DNA from: Voacanga thouarsii
Lineage: Eukaryota > Streptophyta > Magnoliopsida > Gentianales > Apocynaceae
Length of the DNA stretch: 64,000 nt
Direction of reading: 5' to 3'
Assembly (NCBI GenBank): GCA_026120185.1
Contig: JANUWF010001060.1
Coordinates: 1-64,000, forward strand
Shown: positions 34,692-46,800 of the stretch, piece by piece
Layout: each line of letters begins with the position of its first letter
How positions within the stretch are numbered: the first letter of the stretch is position 1
Position numbers and translations under genes: made by a program
Notes under the pieces: model-generated
Databases searched by the model: none
What the model saw: the letters and a program-made list of their open reading frames with translations, nothing else
What the model was told of the DNA's origin: nothing

Positions 34692-36916
34692 AACCGAAAT
34701 GGTTGATCAATCATCAACCATGATCGTTTGTTTCGTTGGACCATTCAAGACACTCTATCGCGCGTGGACCTTCTTTTGTCTTCTTCGAAGTACTCGACAA
34801 TCAAGTATTCATTCTTAAATCTCTCTTATTAAATTCTAAAATCATGTCTCTTAGGTGTTGATAGGGAGATGGAATATGATTGGGAGATTGATTATATGCA
34901 TAAAGGGATTGGGGTTAGGACATGATGATTGTTGTATATGACTAGGATATATGTATTTTCCTTTCGAATCATTGTATGTTCTTCATGCTTAATGAATTTT
35001 ATGGATATTTGAAGCATGATTAGATATTATGACACCAAAGGTGATTAGGCTTTTATGTTCTTATTTTTCCATGGAAACCATGATTGATGATTATGCTTAG
35101 TAAGATTTTGGCCATGTGATGGTATGCGATAGTTCAAGTGTATGTTCATGAATAGAATGGTTTATTGTTTGATGATAGAGAATGTGATCATGAATCTTTT
35201 CTAGCACTAGGAAAATCATGATAAGAGATTATTTTCGTATTAATTCTAGGTTATGTTCATTAACAAAATTTATTACAAAAAAAATTAGAATTACTACTAT
35301 ATTTTCCCTCAAAATTCGAAACACTAGGGGATTTGGATTGGAAATATTTAATTAGGCTATTAATATTTTTATTAAACAAAAATTTGATAAAATTCATTTA
35401 TTCTTAATTTTATTTATTATTAATTAATTATTATCTATTAAAAAATTATTTAAATTAAAAATTATTTAATTTATTATTTATTTATAATAAAGCTATTTTT
35501 AAATTATCATTTATTAAAATTATTTAGGACTTAATATTATTTTAAATTCAAACCTTAGTTTATTTATTATTAATAACACTCAAGAGTTGTTATTTGAGTC
35601 TATAATTTATTAGCAATTATTTTAGAACCCCTAGTTATTTTAACTTATCAAACTAGACTTATTTTATAAAATTCTTTAGCATCTAGCCTTAAAGCTTAGG
35701 ACATTGAGGTCAGGGTTAATCATGGTTGTAACTAGTAGAGTTAAGAATTATTTATGTAAGGCAGGTATAGCTTGAATGTGACCTTATGTTTTGTATTTAC
35801 CCCAGGCGTGGTTAGGTCAGCCTTGGAAGACTTTTGAGTGTGAGCAAGCAAAAAAGCAGGTAAGCTCCTGCATGGAGTTTTGTGAAGACGAAAAGTTATT
35901 ATGGCAAGCAAATGCAATGTATATGGACATTTATTTGTAAATGCAATTAAGGACTGTTTTTCCTTTTTATTTCAGTCAAGCAAATCATTTGAAAATTGAA
36001 CAAGCAGTTTTACACAAATCTAAACTTTTTCTAAAACCCAACTTGACTAGACTTTTGGAAACCCTTAATTGCTATTTTCAAATAAAGCAAAGTTTGATCA
36101 ATTTTCTCCCAAGGGGAACAATCAACGTTGAGTACTCAATAAGGGTAGACCACCAGGACTAGTCTTTGAAGGGTTAGGGTAAGTCTCTCAGTAGGTGGCC
36201 ACCTCTGAGGGGTGAGTCCTTCCTAGATAGGATGCCAGTCCGGTAGGTCATACCGGTCCGAGCTAGCAAGTTTCAGTCATGTGGACTGTGTGTTCCGGAG
36301 TGGACAACCGGTAAGTTTGGGTGCAGAGATGGAGGAGTATCTCACCCGGTAGGCTGTACACCTACCTTTTGTCAGCTTGCACAATGTGTGGTATTCTGAC
36401 AGTTATTTAGTCATGGGGCCCAACGTGTGGTAACCATGGCTATCCATTTGAGTGGTTGTATTTATTGTGCATATGTATGGTTTGAAAAGCGAAACACCAC
36501 TCTTTATTTTCTACATTTATTTATTGCTTGCCAGCACTTTTCCTTATGAAACTTTTACAACATGCATACATGAACTATTTTACCTGAGACACTCAAAGCA
36601 CACACGGGCTTACTGAGATTTTTATCTCATCACCTTTTATGCCATATTTTCAGGAAGATCCTACTGTGGAGGTCATTAGCTAGATTGTTGCCTATGCTTG
36701 AGGACTCATGCTATTTACTTTAAGTGTTGTTTAAGAGATTGTTGCAAACAATTTATTTTGGATTTGTGCCAGTATTTATCTTTTGGGTTGTAATAAATTG
36801 AATTTTAAAGTCTTTTGTTTTATTTTATTTTCATGTAACCTAGTTATAAAGACCCATTATCCTTTGGATGGGGCGACATCCCCGGCCCTGTTGGGCTTAG
36901 GTAGCGGGGTGTTACA

Positions 36917-37600
36917 GAATCGCCCTTTACTGAATGGGCGGCTTATGAAATGGACGGTCAAATTATATGCTTTTTCTCTAACTTATGTGCCACTGAGGGC
37001 TATAAAAGGACAGGCTATTATAGATTTTTTAGCTGAACATCCTTCTCTAGAGATACCGCAAATGGATGGAAACAAGCCACAGAGGTACGTTTCTTTGAAG
37101 CCATGGGTTTTACAATTTGATGGCTCAAGTACCCAACAGAAAGCTGGTATTGGTCTGGTTATTGAATCTCCTAATGGACAGTAGGGTAAGGTCCACTTTG
37201 AGTTAAAGAAGGGGACAACTAATAATCTGGCGGAATATGACGCCCTTTTGTCTGGATTTCAGATTATGAGAGAACTGGAGGCTCGAGTAGTCAGAATTGT
37301 AGGAGATTCTCAAGTGGTTATCCGACAAGTATTAGGAAATTATAAATGTGCTAACCCGTTTCTGTCGGATAGGCTAAAGAGGTAAATGGGCTACTTCAGC
37401 ATTTTCAGGAGGTCATTCTAACTCATGTTCCCAGATCGAAAAATCAAAATGCTAATGATTTAGCTCAGTTGGCTTCAGGTTTTAGGAAACCAATAATGTG
37501 CCAACAGATAGCGGAGACAGAGTATCAGAAGGATTGGCGACAAGAGATTGTTACTTATTTAAGACACTCGACTGGACAAGCGTCTCGTGATGTGAAACGA
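36917..37600 (+). pseudogene. E1 second (archaeal-type) RNase H, broken
   Basis: After the insert the frame reads LMKWTVKLYAFSLTYVP and GQAIIDFLAEHPSLE, then the aRNH domain: WVLQFDGSSTQQKAGIGLVI, a TAG at 37182, NLAEYDALLSGFQIM (catalytic E) and IVGDSQVVIRQVLGNYKC (catalytic D). Near 37385 a frameshift follows a stop, and the frame continues with HFQEVILTHVPRSKNQNAND, where the last Asp is the expected active-site residue. A second RNase H of this type is diagnostic of the Tat clade. Confidence 0.85.
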
Positions 37601-38797
37601 AAGGCCCTCAACTTTACGTTGATAGGTAATGATTTGTTCCGGTAGAGTCACACCGGAGTTCTTTTAAAGTGTCTCTCCAAGGAAGAAGCCTTGCGAGCTA
37701 TGTCAGAGGTGCACGAAGGCTTATGTGGAGCACATCAAGTGGGCTCGAAACTGAAATGGACGCTTCAACGTTATGGTTTCTTTTGGCCATCAATGACTAT
37801 AAATTGTAATGCTTATGCGGTTGGCTGTGAAGCTTGCCAAAAGCATGGCCCTTTGTTGCACACTCCTTCCACGGAATTACATCCAATCATTAAACCATGG
37901 CCTTTTCGTGGATGGGCCCTGGACATCATTGGAAAGATTTATCCACTTTCAGCAAAAAGGCACACATTCATATTGGTGGCAATGGATTACTTTACCTAGT
38001 GGGTAAAGGCACAACCATTGAACAAAGTGACACAAACAGTAGTCATCAACTTTCTCCAACAAAATATTCTATTCCGATTTGGAATCCTAGAGACAATAAC
38101 AACGGATTAAGAAACGGTGTTTACAGGGGACCAGGTACGTAAGTTCCTAATATAGTTTAAAGTTAAGTTGCTTCACTCTTCTTCTTATTATGCATAGGTA
38201 AACGGACAAGCAGAGGCAACGAACAAAACCTTAATCGGCATGATCTATAAGGAAGTAGAAGACAATCCAAGAAGATGGCACGAGATATTACAGGAAGTGT
38301 TATGGGCCCATCAGAATGCTGCTAAAACTACTACTGGCTTTACCTCGTTCAGATTAACTTATGGGCAGGATACTGTGTTGCCGGTTGAGATATCATTGCA
38401 ATCAGCTCGGATAGCCTACCAGTATGGTCTAACGACTGAAGATTATCAGACAGCTTTGGCCCTGAACTTAGATCAAGTTGAGATGGATCGCTGGGTTGCC
38501 CTAAAGAATATAAAACAGCACAAGGAGAAGGTAGCAAGGGCGTACAATCGGAAAGTTCGTAAAAGAAGTTTTCAAGAAGGAGACATGGTATGGAAGACGA
38601 TTCTCCCTATTGCACCAAAAGATCTGAGGTACGGCAAGTGGTCCGCATCCTGGGAAGGCCCATTCTTAGTAACGTAAGTTTTTTATGGAGGAGCTTATCG
38701 CATAATGACACCCGATAGAAAGGAAGCAGGTAAAGCAATTAACGGTAAGTTCTTAAAAAGGTATTATCCGGCGTTCTGGGGGGGGACTAGAGAGTAA
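37601..38797 (+). pseudogene. E1 integrase, broken
   Basis: The zinc-binding region shows HEGLCGAH and CEACQKHG. The catalytic core has D in RGWALDIIGK, D in ETITTD (followed by TAA 38108) and E in NGQAEATNKTL, so the DDE residues survive. The C-terminal part reads NRKVRKRSFQEGDMVWKTIL and WEGPFLV, and ends at the GTRE-stop near 38797. Stops: TAG 37643, TAG 37997, TAA 38108, further TAGs near 38153 and 38197, and TAA 38675. Confidence 0.9.
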
Positions 38798-39092
38798 AAA
38801 AAAAAAAGAAAAGAAAAAAAGAGAGACAAAATCTTATTGAGCAGAAACTTTTGTTATGATATATTGAACTGATCACAAGAGGCCGACCAGATAGCCATAA
38901 ACGTCATTATAAAAGAAATCAGCTATCATCAGAAAGGGCGTTGAGCAACAGCATTGGCCGATAAGGAACAATCGATAGCCGATTAGGGTTTTCTAATTCG
39001 GACGCTTGGCTAGCCATCGTGGTAGTTTCCGTTGGCTGTGGATCAGGAACTAGAAGCTCTGTTCCAGCCATCTCAGTCTCAGTTTCTATTCC
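38798..39092. other. E1 spacer between integrase and antisense gene 3' end
   Basis: Starts with an A-rich run (38798-38822). GCCGA/TCGGC-rich, like the LTR. The antisense gene's stop lies within about 290 bp of the integrase stop, so the two genes converge. Confidence 0.5.
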
Positions 39093-41876
39093 TCACTCGG
39101 GGGGCAGGGCCAACTCGTCAACGGATATCTTTGGAACCCCTGTTTCGGCCGTCAAAATAGTAATTTCTTCAGTTTGAGTTCCGGAAGGACCTGCTTTGTC
39201 AGTAGTCGAAAAATGTAGAACCTTGTTCAGCTCGGCCACAAAGCGGTCCCATCCGGACTTCATCTCATTTAGTAGGGTGGTTGAGTTTGATAGTTCAGCT
39301 TCGAGCAATTCCTCTTCCCCCTCCAGCATTAGCCGTTCGTCATTATGCTTAAGAAGGGAGTCATCAATGGCTTTGATTGTTTCCTGGAGCCCTTTCTCTG
39401 ATTCAAGCCACTGCTCCAAAGCCTTTTTCTCTGAGGCAAGTTCTTCCTGGAGTTTTGATAACTGATGTTCCAGCCGTTTAATCTTCCCTATTCCCTCCGC
39501 AATGTCAGCTCGCAGAAGCGTAAAATGATCCATGGATTCCCGACGGTCTTTTCTGCAAACGCTACATTTTCTAGATACAGTTTTAGAAGCTCTAACTGGT
39601 CATGAGCTTTATCTCGACGATTCTGAGTGTCAAAGAGGAAGCGACCAGTGAAGCGCATTTGCCCCAGGCACCTAATTGCCAAGTCCTGGAGTGTAAGGGG
39701 CATGTCCAGGTCGACTGATTGCACAATCCGCAGAAGGGCGCGGCTCACGTTGTTGAGGGTGGACCTCTCAGTAGGCGGGAAGCCCCAATGAGGCCATCAA
39801 GAAAGTCCAGCGCCGAGGCTAACGTCAACATCGGCAGAGGAGTAGCAGACTTTGTAGTTCCCTAGCTGGAAGGAGGTGGAGGTGTTTCGATGACAGCGGC
39901 CACTTGTTCTTTTTCAGGCTTTGGCAGGGCAGAGAATGGACTTTTTGGAGTTGGTATCTCAGCCGATGGGAGGTCTACCGCTGGGAGAATCGATACGTCA
40001 GCCATCAAAAGAGGAGCAGTAGCCTCCACCGACGGGGTGTCTGTCGCTAAGAGAACAGTTCTGCCAGTGGCCCTTTCCGCTAGAGATCAGAACGGAATGT
40101 CTTCCTCTAAATCAGAAGAAGTGTCGATAATAAAAGGACGACCTACCCCTTGTTTGCGCTTCTGCAGAAAAGATTATGCTAATAGTTAGATAAAGATTGA
40201 GCATTAGGGAAGCCGAGCAAAACTAGAAGGGACAGAAGTAAACCTTGGAAACAGGAGGAGTCAGTGTTTCATGTTTCCTTTTTGATCGACGGAGCAGGGA
40301 CGGGACCTCGACCTCTTCTTCCTCCTCCTCCGGGATAGCTGGTGCAGCAATAATAGTTTTTTGCACCAAGGGAGTACGTAAGGCCGACATTATTATAGAA
40401 CTTACAGGATGTTTTACCTGTTTTCCTTTCTTAGCAGATGATGGTTCAGGCAAAGAGGTGGTCGGCCTAGGAATTTGCAGAAGCCAAATGCCTATGGGGG
40501 AAGAGAACAGGGCCCCACTCAGCAGCCTTCACCATAAATTGAAGTTCGGAGAAGTCTCCAATACCACCTGGAAGAATTTAAATTCAAAAGACCTCAGGAT
40601 GGCCTGGGTGCTTTCGACTAAGGTTTATACGTCTTCAGCCGATAGCACCGATTTCACAGAGAAAAAAGAAACGTGCCTCGGATCTGCAGGGATGTCTTAT
40701 ATCAGCCCAAGTTGGTGGGAGAAGCAGTGGGGGTTGTACCTCTCACAAGAGGTCTTTACACTCCGAGATCCTGGCTTGGCCCCCGGAAGAATTTCCCGAG
40801 GACACATAATTCGGGCCCATAGGGTTTCTTGTATTGCTTCGGGGCTTTTTGACAAGTCTTTCAACTAGAGGGGGCCTTCTTGGCAAGCAACATACGGAAA
40901 TAAAATAGCAACATGGAAGTCTCGACATTAGTAAAGATACGAGACGATGGTTTTGGTGGAAGTAGTGTTTATGGGGACCCGAAGCAGCTGGTCGCTCGAT
41001 TGGAATGGTCCTCCTGGGCTCTTGTGATTCGAGTAATGCCAAAGTTGGGCAAATACTGATATAGCCAAAGTTGGGCAATCCAGAGCGGGCCCCCAAGTTT
41101 GTTCGGATCTTCCCCAGCGGCAAGGGCAGTCATCAGCTGATTAATGGTGGATAGACCAAGGCGAGGACTAGCGAGGCCAGGCCACAACACTTTTTGTTCT
41201 GTAAGAGAGCCGATAAATAATATCGGTACTCGTTGTTGACACCAGTAGAATGGGAGCAGATAATATACTTACATAACCAAAGCCATAGGAAGGCCGCTTG
41301 TTCTTGGTTTGAAGGAGTATCCTCCACCCCTCTTTGAGCGTTAATGAAATTGCCATATGAAGAAGAGGCCTTGTCTAGACGAGTCTCAACGGCTAGTAAG
41401 CTTTCTTCATCATGGAGCCTCGGAATCTCATCGCCATCACATCGGAAGCCGAGGATGGTGCAGATGTCAAGAATGGAAAGGGAAAACATCCTATGCGGAA
41501 AAATGAAGCCATTTATCGTCAAGGACCAAAAGAGAAGAACGGCGGCGAACAGATTACGGTCAAATGCCATCTCGAAATCGGTCATCATGATGGCGTCCGA
41601 AATTCCCCATTGCTCCCAGATGGCCCCAAATCGGGCATAGCAGCGGTCCCACCATTCTCTAGAGTTCTTCAGCTTGCGGGGCCAATGACGAAAAGAGGAG
41701 GGAAGATTGGCGGTTGTAAAAGTATCTTGTTGCCGAGGGAAAGTAAAATCGGTAGGGAGAACAAACCGCAAGTGTTCAGCGGTAACTTCTGCAGGCAAGA
41801 GATGTGGGCCCAAGGCGAATAGGTTAGCATCGGCTTGGACCGGGGACAGAATGTTCTTATCGGTAGGGGTTGCCAT
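39093..41876 (-). pseudogene. E1 antisense gene: plant mobile domain (PMD) protein with coiled-coil tail
   Basis: Start at ATG 41876 (MATPTDKNILS). The N-terminal ~245 codons (41876-41133) are a plant mobile domain (MAIN/MAIL1, 'aminotransferase-like'): WWDRCYARFGAIWEQWGISD, DILDICTILGFRCDGDEIPRL-like core (split here by one residue from the sequence SILDICTILG), AAFLWLWLCKYI. A frameshift near 41150 is followed by KLGGPLWIAQLWLYQYLPNF. Next come a basic, NLS-like RRSKRKHE with an E-run at about 40330-40300, a Pro/Ser/Ala region, FLFDTQNRRDKAHDQLELLK at about 39640, and a coiled coil at 39533-39250 (KRLEHQLSKLQEELASEKKA). The C terminus is acidic. PMD proteins in plants act in nuclear silencing and development; the role inside a retroelement is unknown. 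The E2 copy aligns throughout. Confidence 0.82.
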
Positions 41877-42024
41877 CACAATGTTGTCTTTTTTCCGAAA
41901 TGGAATTTATAGTTCACAGGAAGTTATAGCGAAAAGATAAAGGATCGATGAATCACTCAAGCAGTAGAATTCTGAAGAAGATAGAAGTCGTAGGAAGTGA
42001 GGAGTTCCGATTGGGGACCATTTC

Positions 42025-42032
42025 TATTTATA
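42025..42032 (-). promoter_or_regulatory. TATA box of the E1 PMD gene
   Basis: TATAAATA on the minus strand, about 149 bp upstream of ATG 41876. The flank (AATTTCCTTATAAATAGAAA then TGGTCCC) aligns with the E2 flank (AATTTTCTTTTAAATAGCTG then TGGTCCC) at nearly the same distance from its ATG. This supports a conserved internal promoter facing away from the 3' LTR. Confidence 0.6.
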
Positions 42033-42189
42033 AGGAAATTTGAAATTGGGTCGTTCGCGAGTTCTAAGGCCGAGGTGTCACAAATACTCCGCAACATTCG
42101 AGACGTTTCGATTTTGTCAGAAAAAGAACGGCTGCTATTAATAGTTATACGATTCCCATCGTTTCGCTGGCTTGCGCCTGCTGAAACAA

Positions 42190-42210
42190 CGGGACTCGTG
42201 GGGGGGCATG
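42190..42210 (+). promoter_or_regulatory. E1 polypurine tract
   Basis: GGGACTCGTGGGGGGGCATG lies directly before the 3' LTR start TGTTGACATC. The E2 equivalent is GGGACTAGAGGGGGCATG before TGTTGACTTC. Primes plus-strand DNA synthesis in LTR elements. Confidence 0.75.
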
Positions 42211-42903
42211 TGTTGACATCAATTTTGCTGAGCCGACACAACGGTTATTTTGAGCCGATACCGATTTGATAAGTTTGGACGAGCTGATAAAGTCAACGTT
42301 TCAAGCAGCCGACAGTTATGGTCAACATCGGCACCACGAAGCCGATAAGAAGAAAAATAAACCCCTGATCTTTCGGCGCAAGAATCCTGCACGACCATTA
42401 GGAGCACTCTTCGGCCGAAAGAAACTCCACGATCTGTTAGTGGTTCAATTGCAGCAAGTATAAAGTGGGAGCATCGCCCAGAACTAAAAAATCATCAACC
42501 ATCAACCAACAACATTCAATTTTAATTTATTCTACTTTGTCATCATTTACAACTTTTTAGTCTAGAATTTCAATTTCTTACAGCTTTCTTACCACTTTGT
42601 TATAGTTTTCCTTTACAGCTTTATTTCTAATTTTTCCTTACAGCTTTCTATTCTTCTTTCAAGTGTTAGACCTTTTTCTTTAGCAAGTTAATACAAGTAT
42701 CAGTCTTTTGCCCCAGAAAAGTCCTTCCATTGAGCATTTTTAGCTGACTTTCTTGAACCCTTTCTATAGTAAGTTCAAGGAACCCGGTCCCTGATTCAAA
42801 AGAGATCTGATATCATTTTCTGTTTCACCATATCGGATTATTTGTGTTTATCAGAAAAGAAGCCGATCCCCGTCTGCATCGGCTCCTTATTTTGACAACA
42901 ACA
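42211..42903 (+). repeat. E1 3' LTR
   Basis: 693 bp, colinear with 26439-27131. The differences cluster as C/T and G/A transitions, as expected for an old, methylated copy. Confidence 0.93.
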
Positions 42904-43566
42904 CTTACAAAAATGGAATTGTGGTGATCGGCACTTTTTCGATGGACATAAATAATCCGATGGAGAAATAAATTTATGAGTCGGATCTTTTAAAAGATGT
43001 GGGTTCCTTGAATTCTCTATAGAAAGGGTCTAAGAAAGCAGGAATATTGCATGCAGAAGTCAATAAGGACCGAAGTCAATGTATTTTGATTGGTTTTGAT
43101 GAAATGAACGAATACATAATGGTGTTGGAATTTGAAATCAGCGTAGAATGAAAATGGAAAGCTGGTAAATAAAGAAATATAGAAAACTTTTGAAAGCTAA
43201 TCAAAGCTGTAAATGAAAATAAAGAAAAGGAAAATGCAAAATAAAAAAGGAATAAGTAATCTAATAGATGTGTGTGCTGTTGGATTCTTCTCAGTTTGCC
43301 CATTTTATGCTTGTTGTGGCATGGTTGCCAATTATCTGAACGTGAAAAAGATCTCGCTTCATGGCTCATCCACGGTGGTTAGGAACGGTAATGCTTTACC
43401 GATCGTGCCGAGATATGGAGGTGACGACTTGTCAACTCCTGGTTCCGATATTGACTGGGTACATCAACTAAAGAATTTCTTGACATCATTATCGGTTTAG
43501 CAAAACTTCATATCGGCTTTGGCTCAAAGTTACCGTTGCAACAATTGGCTAACAATGAAGTCAACA
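42904..43566 (-). repeat. E2 3' LTR
   Basis: The minus-strand start is TGTTGACTTCATTGTTAGCC after the PPT. It has the same GCCGA-rich character as the E1 LTR, including GAATTCTCTATAGAAAGGGTC, matching a reverse complement of the E1 LTR segment at about 26985. It is cut at 42904 by E1. The 11 bases at 26428-26438 (TGTTACCTAAC) on E1's other side would complete it to a TG...CA LTR of about 669 bp. Confidence 0.75.
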
Positions 43567-43580
43567 CATGCCCCCTCTAG
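43567..43580 (-). promoter_or_regulatory. E2 polypurine tract
   Basis: The minus strand reads GACTAGAGGGGGCATG directly before the LTR start, matching E1's PPT in position and form. Confidence 0.7.
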
Positions 43581-43742
43581 TCCCATTGCTTTAATGGCAT
43601 GAATAGATGAAACGACGGGAATTGTACCTCATTTAATTCATAGCCATTCTTTTCTTGACAGAGTTGAAACGTCCTAATGGTTGCAGAAGGTTCCTGACTC
43701 CTCAGCTTCAAAGCCCGCGAATGGCTAGTCTTTGAAATTTTC

Positions 43743-43752
43743 TTTTAAATAG
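43743..43752 (+). promoter_or_regulatory. TATA-like box of the E2 PMD gene
   Basis: TTTTAAATAG about 147 bp upstream of ATG 43892, in a block that aligns with the E1 promoter. The A in TATAAATA is T here, so this box is weaker or decayed. Confidence 0.5.
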
Positions 43753-43891
43753 CTGTGGTCCCTATTACTTCTCCATCACCAATACGAACTCCTTATGCTG
43801 AAACAATTCTATCTCAATCAGACTTCTATCTCTCTCGTGTAATCCAACAGCATTTCTTGCATTTCTTTTGATTAACAATCTCTGAATTTCA

Positions 43892-46800
43892 ATGGTCGCT
43901 CCAATTGATCATACTCCCATGGCCCTGATCAAAGCCAAGGCTAACCTGTATGCCTTGGGTCCTTGGCTACTGCCAACAGAAGTCATCAACGATCATTTAC
44001 GATTCGTCCATCTAAATAGCTTTGTCCTTCTGTTAAATCGGGGTGAATTTTCTATAGCCAATTTGCCATTTTCCTTCTGCTATTAGCCACACCCCTTGAA
44101 GAACTAAAGAGAATGGTGTGATCATTGCCTTGCTACTTTCGGTGCCCTTTGGGATTAGTGGGGCATCCGTGACACCATCATGATGTCCGATTTCGACATA
44201 GCGTTCGACCGTAACCTTTTTGCCGCTGTTCTGCCATTTTGGTCTCTGACTATCAACAACTTCATCTTCCCTCACGACATGTTCTCTCTAGCCATTATGG
44301 ATATCTGTACCATCTTGGGTCTAAGATGTAATGGAGATGAAATACCCAGCCTTCATGATGACGAGAATTTGCCTGCCGTTGAAGCCCATCTGGACAAGTC
44401 TACTGCCTCCTATACCAACTTCATGGCCGTTCATGAACGAATTGACATATTTACAGAGCATGCTTCAGGGGACGAAAATGGAAGAACATGAACATTAAAC
44501 AGAGTATTGGCACAGCATAGTGGGATGAAAACATACCTCTTGGAGCCTTAAAAACTTGAAGAACATGGTTGAATCAATTGAAGCTCAAGAACAGCTTCTT
44601 CCTTGCACGTCCATGATCACCAGTGCACTGCACTTCCTCTTCCGGCTGCTTTCCTCCTCCGGTGAAAATGAATAATGCAAGCTTTTTAGTTCATGGAGTA
44701 TTCCACAGCTTAATTTTTTGTCGGTGAACACAACAGTGAAGAAGAGTGGTCTCTAATCTACTTGGTTCTCTTGCAATTGATTAGCAAAACTCCAAGGAGA
44801 AAACAAGAGAAGGAAAGAGATGTGAGAGAGAGAGAGTTGCGTGAGATAGATTAGTGAGGGAGAATTAGGGTTATTTTTTCCTACCAGAGACTTGTTTATT
44901 GTTAGCCAAAACTAGGTCTCCTATTATCTGATAAACATATCCCCCGGGATATCATATTTCAAACACCTGGATGTTATCCTGAGAATTAGTTTGGCTTAAC
45001 CCTAAACTCATCTGAACTGTATCTGGAAGAAACCCTACGGTCCAAGTTATTTGGCCGAAATAATTTTATTATTTTTCTTGGGCTCGAAAAGGCCCAAAAT
45101 AATAAACATTAATTATTTATTTCCTAGGCTTATAGAAATAACCCAATAAATAATTAATGAGCCCAAATAAACCAAAATAATTAATCTTTAATTATTTATA
45201 TCTTGGACTTAAATAAATAACCCAATAAATAATTAATCACTAATTATTTCCCATTGGTTTAAGCCCAGGTTAATTTCCTAATTATTCAAATTGGGCCTAG
45301 GTCCTGAATAATTAATTAACCAAAAAAACCAGAAAATTAATTTCTCTCAACTCCTAATTTTATTTTATTTATTTATTTATTTTATTTTAGTCTAATAATA
45401 AATTAGACATCCTGAATAAAATAAAATAAAATAAAATCCTCTTGAACTGAGACCAATTCCTCAACCCAAAATTAATTAGGACTTACGGGCTATTCCGAGG
45501 ACCAAAAAGACACATCGTCTTGGCTGCTAAAATGACCAAAATACCCTTGCTATATAAATAGCTGTATTTTACATTTTAAATATTTCCTAATATCACCATA
45601 AGGAAATATTGACCCCAAGGACAATGCTGCATTAGCAAAGTCTCCGACCTACAGGTGAAATGACTAAAATACCCCTCTACACATCGCCGAACATTTAGAG
45701 AGGAAAAAGTGTACTAACACCCCTCTAAATGACATCTACCATCCTTAGGCTTCTAGTCCAATGATCTACGACTTCTTGGAGTGTTTCCGCTTTCCAAGGG
45801 AGTTACCCTAAAGCAAACATCCGAGTCATGTTTCCCAGGGTCCTGGATATTTAGATCATTCGGACAACCACAAGGGGCGATTTAGTATAGAAATTATCTT
45901 GTACAAGTCTGTCTTAACTAACTAGTCACACATACCCAACATGCAAGTATATTGGCCTTACGATAGAACCTCAACTATAGAAAATCAAAGTATATGCTTC
46001 CAGCTTCACCAGACCACCAACTCATACTCAAGTTATAGAGTATTAGTCCACGCTGTAGCGGTAGTAGTCTAGGTTTCTACCATATAGTACTTTTTAGAAA
46101 CCACTACTACATGTCCTATTCTACGTATTCGAAATACGCTTATGTCATGAAGTGAGTGGACTACTCACTGGTTAAAGGTAAGCCATCCCCCATTTGGAAT
46201 TCATAACATAATAACCTAAATATGATGAGATTCCTATTCTCATCAATCGGTTAAGAACAACTGTTTATGTGTTAAATAACCCGTGATCCATACCTTACTC
46301 TGAAAGACCACCATTCACATGGATCACTTATTTAAACACAATGGGTCTGTTCCAAATGAAAATTGTGCACAAACAAAAAATAAATTCACAACTAATTTCT
46401 GAAAATAAATTCTTTTATTAAAATATTCAATTTTACATCAGAAACCTAGTCTAAGAGGGCATATTCCCAACAGCTCAAAGGGGTGTTGGCGGCATTCCCT
46501 CAAAGCAAGAACAAGCCTCTTTTCTATTGCTGTGGCTTTGCAAATATTTCCTTTGCTCCTATTCAATGAGGATAAGCAATGAATACCGATACTATATATC
46601 GGCTATGATGAGGAAGAAAAAGCGCTATGACCTGGCCTCCTTGGTGCTCGCCTTGGTCTATCAGCTGATGAACTAGATGACTTTGGCTCTGTCAGTTGGG
46701 AGTGACCCGACTAACCTTGGCGGTCCCCTCTGGGTCATGCAATTATGGCTCTATTAATATATTCATCAATTCAGCGTCAACAACCTTTCTGGTGGGTCTT

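Larger units (their letters stand above)
32732..36916 (+). mobile_element. 4185-bp solo LTR, Tekay-like, inside E1 RNase H
   Basis: Starts TGTGAAACCCCACC and ends GCGGGGTGTTACA, the TGT..ACCCC / GGGGTGTTACA ends typical of Tekay-group gypsy LTRs. A perfect 5-bp duplication GAATC lies at 32727-32731 and 36917-36921. Removing it restores the E1 frame (LIKLLLN|RPLLNGRL). No gag-pol is inside. The right third has the segment GGTGAGTCCTTCCTAGATAG, GATGCCAGTCCGGTAGGTCA, TACCGGTCCG near 36210-36275. It is longer than common Tekay LTRs. Short frames inside are not genes. Confidence 0.92.
26439..42903 (+). mobile_element. E1: Tat/Retand-type Ty3/gypsy retrotransposon, 16.5 kb with nested inserts
   Basis: Two 693-bp LTRs (26439-27131 and 42211-42903) start TGTTGACATC and end GACAACAACA. 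The flanking 5-bp duplication is CTAAC (26434-26438) and CTTAC (42904-42908), one mismatch. Order: LTR, PBS, gag, protease, RT, RNase H, archaeal-type second RNase H, integrase, antisense PMD gene, PPT, LTR. The second RNase H and the large antisense-coding 3' region place it in the Tat clade. Removing the two nested LTR inserts (27186-28623 and 32732-36916) leaves about 10.8 kb. Many stops and frameshifts; by eye about 19 differences in the first ~210 aligned LTR bases, mostly transitions, so the insertion is old. Confidence 0.93.

Noticed and set aside
34562..34818. Arg-Glu and Ser-Leu repeat frames
   Set aside because: Translation of the (CT)n tract.
40245..40868. 207-codon plus-strand frame in E1
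   Set aside because: Shadow of the minus-strand PMD gene; the minus frames align with the E2 protein and the plus frame does not.
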